From Alopecurus myosuroides (taxonomy: Eukaryota > Streptophyta > Magnoliopsida > Poales > Poaceae), in contig CM054060.1 of NCBI GenBank assembly GCA_028641055.1, forward strand, positions 317,677,344 through 317,741,343: a stretch of 64,000 nt of DNA, written 5' to 3'. A model generated the notes under the pieces. The model ran no database searches, was not told the origin of the DNA, and saw only the letters and a list, made by a program, of their open reading frames with translations. A program made the position numbers and the translations under genes. Positions 36,177 to 45,835 of the stretch are shown piece after piece (positions within the stretch are counted from its first letter, which is position 1; each line of letters opens with the position of its first letter).

Positions 36177-38092
36177 GTTAGACTTACATGTGTTTTATAT
36201 TTGCTTCTTGATGCTCTCTTATTTTGATTCAACAAATATTTCTTATGTGAGCATTTTTTTTAAATCATTGTGCCTAGCTGAAAGGCGTTAAAGAAAAGCG
36301 CTACCGGGAGACAACCCGTTTTATTTCTCTGTTTTCATTCAGTTTTCCTCTGTTTTCTTTTGTGTTACTTTCACCTGGGTATTGTCTATTTCCTAAGAAA
36401 CCCTGCTGTATCTTTTCTTTTGTGTTTTTGTTGAGCCAAGTAAAGCCTCTAGTGGAAAGTTGAGACTATATTTCGGATTTCTGCGCAGAAAACGGATTTC
36501 TACTGTCCACTGTTAAATACGTATAAAATCACAGAAGATCATAATGATCTGAAATCTTTTGTGCTTTTCCCCCAGATAATTCCGCAACTTTTCTTAGTTG
36601 ACCACTTTTTGATTTGAGCAACATAAGATTTTCAAAAAAATTTGATCTTTACCTGCTGTTCTGTTTTGACAGATTTCTGCCAATTGTTGCATTTGCATCT
36701 TAATCTCTTTATTTTGGTGTTCTTTTGAGAAAAAGAGTTTTAAAAGAAGTCGTGACATGTTTTTATGAGTGTTAGGCTTGTGTTGAAACTGAACCATGTG
36801 AATTTATTATTTCGATTGCACTAACGTTGCTAATGAAGATTGTGAGAATTTTGGTGTGAAAGAAGTTTTCAAGGGTCAAGAGAAGAGGATCATATGATGT
36901 GATCAAAAAGAGTGAAAAGCCTAAGCTTGGGGATGCCCCGGTGGTACATCCCAGAAAGTTCCAAGAATACTCAAGCGTCTAAGCTTGGGGATGCCCAAGG
37001 CATCCCCTTCTTCATCGACAAATTATCAGGTCACTTCTAGTGAAACCATATTTTTATTCAGTCACATCTTATGTGCTTTACTTGGAGCGTCTTTTATTTT
37101 TGTTTTCTTGTTGTAGTTTACGGTTCTATCTTATCATACTTGTGTGGGATAGAGACACGGTCCATTTTCATTGCTTAGAACACTCTAGTTGTCATTCTTA
37201 TTGTTCTGTGAGTGTTCACTTTTTGCTAGTACCGCGTTTAGCCTTTGTTTTCATGCATCTCTTATTCAGAACTGTTAGTTTTAGTAGAGTTATGTGAGTA
37301 ATCTCATGCTTGCTTGCTATATCATAAAGAGTATTTTTATTAAAACATATCTTGTATGGTGCTTGTTGGGGAAAAAATGTTGCTTGATGTAGAATTTATA
37401 ACAGTGCAAGTAGAAGCCTGTATAGACTGTGGCTAGAACTTTTTCATGCCATGCTAACTGTTATTTTAGTTTTAAAGCCTTGTGGTTATTGAGTATCATG
37501 AATAGCCTCAAAAAGATGAGAGTGTTTAACATGTCTTGAAAGATTCATGAGTTGTTCTTGTCATAGTAAAGCATCAATATATGGTATTCTCTTTTGAATG
37601 TTTTATTTAGTTGACTTGGCGCATTCTCACACCATGTTTATGACTACAAACCAGTCACGAATAGCCTCCATGACCACTTAGTATTTGAACTTGTGATACC
37701 GCTTATGTTTTAATTAATGATGTTTATATCGCTATGCATGATTATGCCTCTTGTGCTCTCTTGATTTGTCGCTCCTAGTCTTTTGCTAGCCTCCACCTTT
37801 ACTGAGTATGAGCTCGACTCGTGCATCGAAACTCCCTCAAACCAAAGTTTTTCCCATTGTGTACACCATACCTACCTACATGTGGTATTTAACTTCCACT
37901 CCAAGTAAATTGCTCATGTGTTACCTTTAAAACCTTCAAAATTACTCCTGCTTTGTGTTCTTGTTTTTGCTCATGAGGACGTCAATAGAGAATCTTTATC
38001 TCACTTGTTGATTGGATTTCACACCCTGGACTAGTGGTTTCATCCGCTTATCCAAATGATAGAAGAGCTGGCAGCGGGGTGCACAGCCCAAA
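36177..38092 (+). other. Element F 3' untranslated internal region
   Basis: No gene. It contains two AAGCTTGGGGATGCC blocks (about 36924 and 36981) and a perfect 9-bp hairpin GGGGATGCC-CAA-GGCATCCCC at 36987-37007. This hairpin is also found in inverted form in element G near 39570. 36240-38092 is about 90% identical by eye to the reverse complement of 40290-38118. Confidence 0.65.
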
Positions 38093-38120
38093 CCATGTTA
38101 TGACTATGAACCAGTCACTC
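38093..38120. other. Palindrome centre: junction of elements F and G
   Basis: Plus strand ACCATGTTATGACTATGAAC repeats sequence found earlier in F (37632-37660) and, reversed, in G (38895-38930). Immediately right of it, element G begins on the minus strand. It marks a fold-back type rearrangement. Confidence 0.6.
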
Positions 38121-40287
38121 ATGTGCCAGAGCTTTTATTTTATTAATAGAGGTATTAAAAGTTTGACACTCCTCCCATCCATCTCACACAAACCATGTCC
38201 AACTGAATCCTCGGGTGCCTGCCAACAATCACATACCATGGAGGAGTGTCTATATTTTGGGAGATGTATGCTAATGTCAATGAATGGTAAACAGACAATA
38301 CAGTACGTCACAAGCCAACTAGGTTTCACAAGAGCGGCTCCCATATGAAGGACGCAACTGGTGTTGAAGGGCATCCCTCGTTCTCTTTTGTTTACACAAT
38401 TATGCTTTGATTGATGAATCAGGGGGAAAAATAGTGAAGAGAGTTTGTGTGTATTAATTTGGGGTTGGGCACCTCGCTGCCAGCTCTTCTATCAATTGGA
38501 TAAGAGGATGAATCCACTAGTTCAGGATGAGAAATCCAATCAAGAAGTGAGATAAAGATTCTCTATTTACGTCCTCATGACCAAAAACAGGAACACAAAG
38601 CAGGAATAATTTTGAAGGTTTTAAAGGTAACACATGAGAAATTTACTTGGAGTGGCAGTTAAATACCACATGTAGGTAGGTATGGTGGACACAATGGGAA
38701 AACTTTGATTTTAGGAAGTTGGATGCACGAGTAGAATTCCATACTCGGTACGGGAGGAGGCTAGCAAAAGACTGCGAGCGACAAATCAAGAGAGCATAAG
38801 AGCCATAATCATGCATAGCAACATAAACATCATTAATCAAAGCATAAGTGATACCAAAAATTCTAAAACTAAATGATCATAGAGTCTATTAGTGACTTGT
38901 TCATAGTCATAACATGGTTTGAGCATGTGCCAAGTCAACCAGATAAAACATTCAAAGGAGAATACCGCAAATTTATGCTTCAATATGACAAGAACAACTC
39001 ATGATTCTTTCAATGGCACATTAAACACTCTCAGATATTTGAGGCTAATCATGATACTCAATAACCACAAGGCTTTAAAACTAAAATAACATATAGCATG
39101 ATATGAAAAAGTTCTAGCCACAGTCTATATAAGCTTCTACTTGCACCGATAAAATTCTACTTCAAGCAGCAGTTTCTTTTCCCAACAAGCACCATAAAAA
39201 ATATTTTTTAACAAAAATGCTATACATGCTACATCAAGAAAACATGAGAGTACTCACATAACACTACTAAAACTAACATCTCTGGATAACAGATGCAATG
39301 AAAACAAGAGCTGAACAAGAATTTTTGCAGTAACTAGAAGAAAAACTAAGAATACTAGCATAGCAAGTATTCAAACGAAAAAGCGGAGCGTGTCTCTCTC
39401 CCAAACAAGGATTCTAGATCCAATGATATTATTGCAGCAGTGAAAACAAAAGAAAACAAAGTAAAATAAAAGAAAAACAACGCTCCAAGTAAACTTCATA
39501 TGATGTGACCGAATAAAAATATAGTTTCACGAGAAGTGGCCTGATAGATAGTTGATCAAGAAGGAGATGCCTTGGGCATCCCCAAGATTAAATGCTTGAG
39601 TCTTCTAAAAATATGCTTGGATGAACCATGGGGACATACCCAAGCTTTGACCTTGCACTCTTCTTGATCACATATATCACCTCTTCTCTTGACACTTGAA
39701 AACTTCCTTCACACCATACTCAAACAGTAATTCGCATTAGAGGGTTAGTGCAACAAATAAATTCATGGGTTATGTATGGAACAAGTGTTATTGATACTTT
39801 TAAACATTATATACTGACACTTATGTTTCATGAAGCAAAGAAATCCACTTGACATCGCAAAAGAGTCAATGCAAGAAAAATGGCAGAATCTGTCAAAACC
39901 AGATCAGCCTGTAAATACGAATTTTTTCGGGGAACTTACGTTGCTCAAATAGAAAAACCTAAAGAATGAAAAAGTTGCGGAATGATCCGAGGAATAAGAA
40001 AAAAAATTGGGTCATTCTGATCTTCCAGGAGTTTTCACGATTTTTTACGGTGGACAGCAGAATTCTGTTTTCTGCACAGAAATCTGAAAACCAACTCCAA
40101 CTCTCGTCAGAAACTTTACTTGGCACTACTAAAACATGAAAATAAAGATACAAAGGAGTTACTACATAATTATACAACCCCTTGGATCAAAGAAAACAGA
40201 GAAAAACAAAGCAAAAATAAAACCATGGGTTATCTCCCAAGAATTGTCTTTCTTAAACACCTTTTAGCTAGGCCCAGAAAAATGGAA
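38118..40287 (-). other. Element G 3' untranslated internal region
   Basis: The reverse complement of this stretch matches element F (36240-38092) and element A (6700-7110). The hairpin with GGGGATGCC lies near 39565-39590. Short frames here (38643-38840, 39959-40177) are not genes. Confidence 0.65.
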
Positions 40288-41564
40288 TCAAGTATTTTCA
40301 AGTGAAGAAGCATACAAATTGTACTTTGTCCTAATAACGGAATCAAAAGGAAACTTCCTTCTCTTTCTAGGAAAGTTTTCCATACCTTTCTTGAGTGGGA
40401 ACTGAAATTTAATATTCCCCTCTTTCATATCAATAATAGTACCAACAGTTCTAAGAAAAGGTCTTCCCAAAACAATTGGACAAAAAGCATTGCATTCAAT
40501 ATTCAAGATGAAAAAATCAACAGGGACAAGATTATTATTAACCATGATAAGAACATAATCAACTCTCCCCAAAGGTTTCTTTCTAACATTATCAATAAGA
40601 CGAATATCCAAATAACAAGGTGCCAATGGTGGTAAATCAAGAATATCATAAAGTTTCTTGGGCATAACAAAGATACTAGAACCAAGATCACAAAGAGCAT
40701 TGCAATCAAAATCATTCATTTTCATTTTAATAATAGGTTCCCAACCATCATCTAGCTTCCTAGGGATAGAGGCTTCACATCTTAATTCATCCTCTCTAAT
40801 TTGCATGAGAGCGTTTGTAATATGTTTTGTGAAAGCCATATTCATAGCAATAGCATTAAGACAACCAGTAAGATTTTGTAAGAACTTAATCACTGCACTT
40901 ATATTGCAATCATCAAAGTTAAGATCATTTTTAGCAAAGGTAATAGGACTATTATCTCCCAAGTTTCTAAAAAATTCAGCACTTTCATCAGGAACAATTT
41001 TAGCAGTTTCAGGCAATTTTGCATTTTTTAAAGCAGAAGTGGGAGTGTTTCCAACACCAATTACTTTACCATTGATAGTAAAAGATTTTCTAGCATGATA
41101 AGCTTCAATTTTACTAGTGGTGGTAATGGTGCAAACATTAGCTATATTATTCTTTCTAGCTATTTCATCTTCTTTTTCCCATCTAGTATACAATTCACCT
41201 AACATTCTAACATTATCATTAATTAGAATTTGGATGGGATTTAAAGTTTTAATATCTTTAACATCATGAGGAATAACCTTTAGTTTCATAAAATCAACAT
41301 CAAGAGCAAGGCTATCAACTTTAGAAGCAAGAACATCACTTTTTCCAAAAATTTCCTCAACGGATTTATTGAAAGCAGTTTGTGTACTAATAAAATTCTT
41401 AAGCATGTTCTCAAGAGAAGAGGGTACACTTGTGTTGCTGTTATAGGAGTTACCATAATAATTACCATAAGCATTGCTATTATTAGGAGGATATGGTCTA
41501 TAATTGTTGCTACCAAAATTATTTCTATAAGCATTGTTGTTGAAATTATTATTTTTAATGAAGT
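40288..41564 (-). pseudogene. Element G gag C-terminus and protease
   Basis: A 372-codon open stretch on minus (41406-40288), with the frame open further to the insertion point at 41564. It begins with Asn/Tyr-rich gag sequence (NNFGSNNYRPYPPNNSNAYG) and passes through a linker. It ends in a retropepsin-like domain with CDLGSSIFVMPKKLYD (active-site Asp in D-L-G-S, about 40690) and LGRPFLRTVGTIIDMKEG. The frame stops with SLENT, directly followed by untranslated sequence, so there is no fused RT. The reading frame joins in phase with 56676-57430 across the element H insertion (VDVNF then IKNNNF). Confidence 0.75.
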
Positions 41565-42429
41565 TGTCGGGGGGTTACCCCCGAGTAGGGTAAAGGCAAG
41601 TGGTAAAGGCCACTGTCAGAAGAGAAGTTTGGTCGAGTAGCCGTCCACCCGGTATTTGCTACCCGGTCGACTGCTACTCGGTCTCACTTCAAGATGACCA
41701 GAAGGAGATATCAATCAAGTTCTGTCCATTCGAGTAGAAGAGTTGGCCCGAGTAAAATTGGCGGGAACCTACTCGGGCCAGAAGTCAAAGGAGCCGTTCT
41801 GACACAGGATCCCGCGTATCCCGGGTCCGTACTTGGCACTATTCAAACTACTGTTCATCTGGGACCGGCCTGCCTGACAGTGACAGCATGGAAGCAGGCC
41901 GTCGCAGGATAAGGGGGCCCTACTCTGTGTTTGGCACAGTGATACCAGACTGTCCCCTTGGTTTTGCCCAACGACTTTCCGGATGCAGCCAAGATTAGGA
42001 ACCAAAGCTGTCAGCGGGAACTCGGAAGAAGGACGATGTGCACACTATGTCGACACTTGTCCATGTTTGGACGTATCCGGCTGGGCACCATGTATATAAG
42101 GTGCCCCGCCGCCTCCTGCGCGAGGGGAGAACACATTGTGACCTAATTCTTGACCTAGTTCATCACGTAGAGAGAAGAGTGGCTACTCGGTAGCAAGAAC
42201 TTTGTACTGTGGCTACTCGGTGAGACACCAGAATACATAGAGAAAGGCAGGAGTAGGGGTTTTACCTCCTCACGAGGGCCCTGAACCTGGGTAGATCGTG
42301 TTGTTCGCAGTGCTTAGTTCTTACCTCACGCGGCTACTCGTCGCGTGATCCCTCCCCGAGCACCTCCAGCGTCCTTCATCCCCACATCTTTAGCCATCCT
42401 ATGGCATCTGCCGTGACACCACCACGACA
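41565..42429 (+). repeat. Element H 5' LTR
   Basis: Starts TGTCGGGGGGTTACCCCCGA (a palindrome) and ends CACCACGACA. It contains a TATA box and, 29 bp before its end, the gag start codon. Short frames within it (41694-41912, 41958-42146) are not genes. Confidence 0.92.
42093..42100 (+). promoter_or_regulatory. TATA box of element H LTR
   Basis: TATATAAG in a GC-rich setting about 300 bp before the gag start. The 3' LTR copy is at 56339-56346. RNA would start about 25-30 bp downstream. Confidence 0.7.
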
Positions 42430-44794
42430 GTTGGCGCCCACCGTGGGGCAACCAGCGGCGCTGGCTGGAGTTTCTGTTCGGACGGGATCTTCTTCAGCGG
42501 AGCGCGTAGTCTGTGGTCTTGTCCACAGATTCGGCTCCTTCGACTTCGTCACCGACAACGCCGGCGATTTTGGCGGCAGGGCCATGCCGGAGGGCGGCTC
42601 GGTGATCTCCTTCGGCTCTCACCTCGTCTACGTCGCCACCGTCGCCAATCGCGCGTACCCCGAGCTGGTGCATGACGCGGAGGATCCTCCTGCAGTGATC
42701 GCTGCTCGCGGAAGGCCTGCGTGCCGTTCTGCGAACTGCGCTGAGGTGATGGTGACCGGCCTGGCGGCAAACGCTGCCGCAGCTGCTACTGGCGCCGCGG
42801 CTGTCATCGAGGATCTTGCTGCACCGAGCGCCGGTGGCAGGACTCACCAGCCTTACGAGAAGGAGTGCAACTTGCCGCCTTCCACTACTCCGACTATTCC
42901 CGCGTCGGCTGGGCGACTTGGCATGCCGACTCCCACCGACATCGAGCTTCTAGCCATGAAGGAGCAGCTCGAGCGGCAGCGCCAGGAGCTGCTTGCCGAG
43001 CAGGCGGAGTTGGATAAGGTGAGGTTGGAGTTGAGTCTAGATCAGCTCGAGTACAACAAGGCTCATGGTTTCACGCCAGTCGCTAGGAGGGCTAGCAGAG
43101 TAGGCGCCACGCGGCGCAACCTTGGTGCCGAGATGGCGACAGTCGTAGAGGTTCCTGCTCAGTCCGCCACCGCAAACACCTCCGCCCGGCCCAGGTATAG
43201 CACACCCGCCAACACACTTAGAGCTGCAGAGGCTGTAGCTGCCGAGTTGCCTCGTCTAGACGGCGACGCGCGCGTTAGGCAGCAGGAAAGGCTCAACGAG
43301 TTGGTGTTGGAGGCTGCTAGGCAGAATGAGGAGTTCCGGAAGGCCAACCCGGGTGCTGGGGCTTCGCAGGTGGTGCACTCGCACGCGGCTAGATCTAATG
43401 ATCAGGCCTCGTCTCCGCATCCCAGCCGCGAGAAGAGCCGCAGCGGACGTTCGGCCAGAGATAGGCAAATGCAGGTGTACGACCCGGCTGCTGCCACGAG
43501 ACAGCTCGCTGTGCTGCAGCCGCCCGGGCAGGAACACAACGCTGCAAGAGCAGGCTCTCAAGCCCATCAAGCTCAAAGCCAGGCCCGAGATGGAGCGCGT
43601 CCCGCCGCTCCGCCTACTCGGCAGAGGCAGCAGCCGCGCGCAGTGGCGCCAGTCGTCAACCCGGTGGAGCAGCCTGCTGCTGTGCAGGTGGACAGATATG
43701 ATGATGGCTACTCGGCCATGGAGATGGCTGGCTATGATGTCCATGATCGTGTTGGCGAGCGCATGCTGGCGCCTGGAGATGCGAGGCATCAGCTGGACCG
43801 GATCAGCTTGTCGGCGCGGCTGGAGAACATGGGTCCTCCGGGCCCCGAGTGCTTTGGCCCGCGCATCATGAACGAGCCGTCCGTGAAGAACTTCCAGCTC
43901 GCAAGGGGCACCAAGAGCTACAATGGCAGCACCAAGCCGGAAGACTGGCTTAATGATTATGTCACCGCGGTTCATATCGCGAACGGCAACCGGAGATGGG
44001 CGGTGCGCTATGTCCCGCAGATGCTAGAAGGTCCAGCTCGCACTTGGCTCAACAACTTGCCCAAGAACAGCATCAATTGCTGGCTGGATTTCTCGGATGC
44101 CTTCATCAGCAACTTCACAAGCACATACAAGAGGCCGAATAGGCCACAGCAGCTGTCCGCTTGCAGGCAGCGAGAAGACGAGACAGACCGCGAGTACCTT
44201 ACTCGGTGGAGCACATTGAGGAACACCTGTGAGGGTGTGAATGAAGCACAGGCCATTACTTGGTTTGCGCAGGGATGCAGGCATGGCAGTATGCTATGGC
44301 AGAGGTTGCAGAGGGAGATGCCGAACACTCTGGCGGAGACCATCAAGATTGCGGATCAGTACGCACTCGGTGATCCTACTCAGCCTCTGATGGACTCCTC
44401 TGAGCCGAGAAGAAACTTCAGCAACAGCAAGCGCAACGAGTTCCGCAACAAGCGCCGAATATATACTCGGTACGACCCTGAAGAGGTGAATGCAGTGGCT
44501 GTTGGAGCTGGGGGTAGCCAAAGGCAGAAACCTGCTGGAGCCTACGGGCAGAACCAGAACCAGGGCCAAGGCAACAAGAAACCATTTCGCACTTCTCAGT
44601 CGGGTAGCGGAAACTCCGAGCAGCCGAAGAAGTTTGTCTTTGATGACATGAAGGATGGCCCATGCAATTTTCACACTCACCACCCCTCGAGGCCTGCTAA
44701 CCACACTACTCGGCAGTGCGAGTGGTGGGATGTGATCAAGAATGATGGCCTGCCTCCTCCTCCTCCTCTGCCAGCGGCCAATGCCAATGTGTAG
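42401..44794 (+). CDS. Element H gag polyprotein, 797 aa
   Basis: Structural protein that forms the virus-like particle and packages element RNA. The first ATG (42401) lies inside the LTR, and the frame then passes through the primer site. Residues about 185-225 form a charged coiled coil (KEQLERQRQELLAEQAELDK). Residues about 230-470 are Ala/Gln/Arg-rich and probably disordered. Residues about 480-660 are the retrotransposon gag (capsid) domain, with YNGSTKPEDWLNDY, LEGPARTWLNNLP and REYLTRWSTLRNTCEGV. A basic tail follows. It ends at UAG (44792-44794). The next open frame is in the same phase, so the stop interrupts what looks like a single gag-pol frame. No CCHC zinc knuckle is obvious; Cys/His residues in CNFHTHHPSRPANHTTRQCEW may replace it. 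The stop could be a CAG-to-TAG mutation or, less likely, a readthrough signal. Confidence 0.88.
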   Translation: MASAVTPPRQLAPTVGQPAALAGVSVRTGSSSAERVVCGLVHRFGSFDFVTDNAGDFGGRAMPEGGSVISFGSHLVYVATVANRAYPELVHDAEDPPAVIAARGRPACRSANCAEVMVTGLAANAAAAATGAAAVIEDLAAPSAGGRTHQPYEKECNLPPSTTPTIPASAGRLGMPTPTDIELLAMKEQLERQRQELLAEQAELDKVRLELSLDQLEYNKAHGFTPVARRASRVGATRRNLGAEMATVVEVPAQSATANTSARPRYSTPANTLRAAEAVAAELPRLDGDARVRQQERLNELVLEAARQNEEFRKANPGAGASQVVHSHAARSNDQASSPHPSREKSRSGRSARDRQMQVYDPAAATRQLAVLQPPGQEHNAARAGSQAHQAQSQARDGARPAAPPTRQRQQPRAVAPVVNPVEQPAAVQVDRYDDGYSAMEMAGYDVHDRVGERMLAPGDARHQLDRISLSARLENMGPPGPECFGPRIMNEPSVKNFQLARGTKSYNGSTKPEDWLNDYVTAVHIANGNRRWAVRYVPQMLEGPARTWLNNLPKNSINCWLDFSDAFISNFTSTYKRPNRPQQLSACRQREDETDREYLTRWSTLRNTCEGVNEAQAITWFAQGCRHGSMLWQRLQREMPNTLAETIKIADQYALGDPTQPLMDSSEPRRNFSNSKRNEFRNKRRIYTRYDPEEVNAVAVGAGGSQRQKPAGAYGQNQNQGQGNKKPFRTSQSGSGNSEQPKKFVFDDMKDGPCNFHTHHPSRPANHTTRQCEWWDVIKNDGLPPPPPLPAANANV
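42431..42448 (+). other. Element H primer-binding site, tRNA-Lys
   Basis: TTGGCGCCCACCGTGGGG, complementary to the 3' end of plant tRNA-Lys, one base after the LTR. It is translated within gag as LAPTVG. Confidence 0.88.
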
Positions 44795-45835
44795 CCTACT
44801 CGCGCACCCGCAGCTCGGCCGCCAGTGTACCCGAGAAGAGAAAATGTGAACCAAGTGGCTTTAGGAGCCAACCGTAACTTCAACAATGAGAGCTACCGCA
44901 ACAACAACAACAACTACAACCGCAACAACAACAGAGGCAACAACAACTACCAGGGCAACAACAACAACGGCAACAATGGGGGCGGAGGCTCCAACCAGTA
45001 CCAAGAGCACCACGAGAGCTACATGATCTTCACCTCCGAGCCAGTCGACAAGCAATTACAGCACAGGCGTGCCATGGAGGTCAATGCAGTGATTCCTGCT
45101 GTCCCCCACTACATGTATTGGTGTGACCAGGAGATCAGGTGGTCCCGAGTAGATCATCCCAAGGTAATGCCCAATCCGGGTAGCTATGCCTTAGTGCTGG
45201 ATCCTACCTTCCTGGGTCCCGAGAAGAATGTGAGGTTCAGCAAGGTGCTAATCGACAATGGCAGCAGCATCAATATTGTGTACAAAGACACCCTCGAGAA
45301 GCTTGGCCTAGCCGAGAACATGATGCTGCCCAGCAAGACCACTTTCCATGGGATTGTGCCCGGGATCTCGTGCAACCCGATTGGCCGAGTGTGGATAGAT
45401 GTGCTATTCGGCACCAGGGAGAACTGCCGCACAGAGCGCCTGCAGTTCGAGGTGGTTGATCATCAGAGTCCTTACCATGCTCTACTCGGCAGGCCTGCTC
45501 TGAGCAAGTTCATGGCCTCTACTCATGTTGCATATCTGAAGATGAAGATCCCTGGCCCCAATGGCATAATTACTATCTCTGGTGATTACAAGAAGTCCAT
45601 GGAGTGTGCCTCTGCTGGTTCCCAGTTGGCGGAGTCGATGGTGATTGCTGCCGAGAAGAAGAAGATGTATGAGGTGGTGGCTATGGCGCAATCCGCGCAA
45701 GCTGGCGCGCAAGGCGTGCCGAGTACCCAGCACGGGACCGCGTTCCAGGCATCTCAGGAGACCAAGAAGGTCCAGGTCGACCCCGAGTTCCCCGACCGCG
45801 TAGCCATCATTGGCTCCGGGTTGGCGGAGAAATAG
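44795..45835 (+). CDS. Element H protease region of gag-pol
   Basis: Same frame as gag, directly after its UAG. An Asn-rich low-complexity stretch (NNNNNYNRNNNRGNNNYQG, 44885-44985) precedes a retropepsin-type aspartic protease with LIDNGSSINIVYKDTLEKLG. The catalytic Asp is in D-N-G-S, near residue 950 counted from the gag start. The downstream block HQSPYHALLGRPALSKFMA is the usual flap and C-terminal region. It ends at UAG (45833-45835), again followed by an open frame in the same phase. No independent ATG with good context was found, so this part is presumably made as part of the polyprotein or is disabled by the stops. Confidence 0.8.
   Translation, partial: PTRAPAARPPVYPRRENVNQVALGANRNFNNESYRNNNNNYNRNNNRGNNNYQGNNNNGNNGGGGSNQYQEHHESYMIFTSEPVDKQLQHRRAMEVNAVIPAVPHYMYWCDQEIRWSRVDHPKVMPNPGSYALVLDPTFLGPEKNVRFSKVLIDNGSSINIVYKDTLEKLGLAENMMLPSKTTFHGIVPGISCNPIGRVWIDVLFGTRENCRTERLQFEVVDHQSPYHALLGRPALSKFMASTHVAYLKMKIPGPNGIITISGDYKKSMECASAGSQLAESMVIAAEKKKMYEVVAMAQSAQAGAQGVPSTQHGTAFQASQETKKVQVDPEFPDRVAIIGSGLAEK

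Larger units (their letters stand above)
33644..38092 (+). mobile_element. Athila-like element F, 5' part (LTR, primer site, one ORF, 3' untranslated region)
   Basis: LTR 33644-35258, tRNA-Asp primer site at 35270, an ORF at 35397-36176 and a long untranslated region. No gag, protease or pol is present, so it is a non-autonomous member. The 3' end is missing: at about 38092 it runs into a short repeat of its own sequence and then into element G on the opposite strand. Confidence 0.75.

Noticed and set aside
44792..44800. Programmed UAG readthrough between gag and pol
   Set aside because: Downstream bases do not fit known leaky contexts, and a second UAG further on points to mutation; kept only as an alternative.
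42494..44854. Several long minus-strand and +1 frames over gag (for example 43256-43975, 44294-44854)
   Set aside because: Shadows of the GC-rich gag frame; gag has the capsid domain and codon pattern, the others have none.
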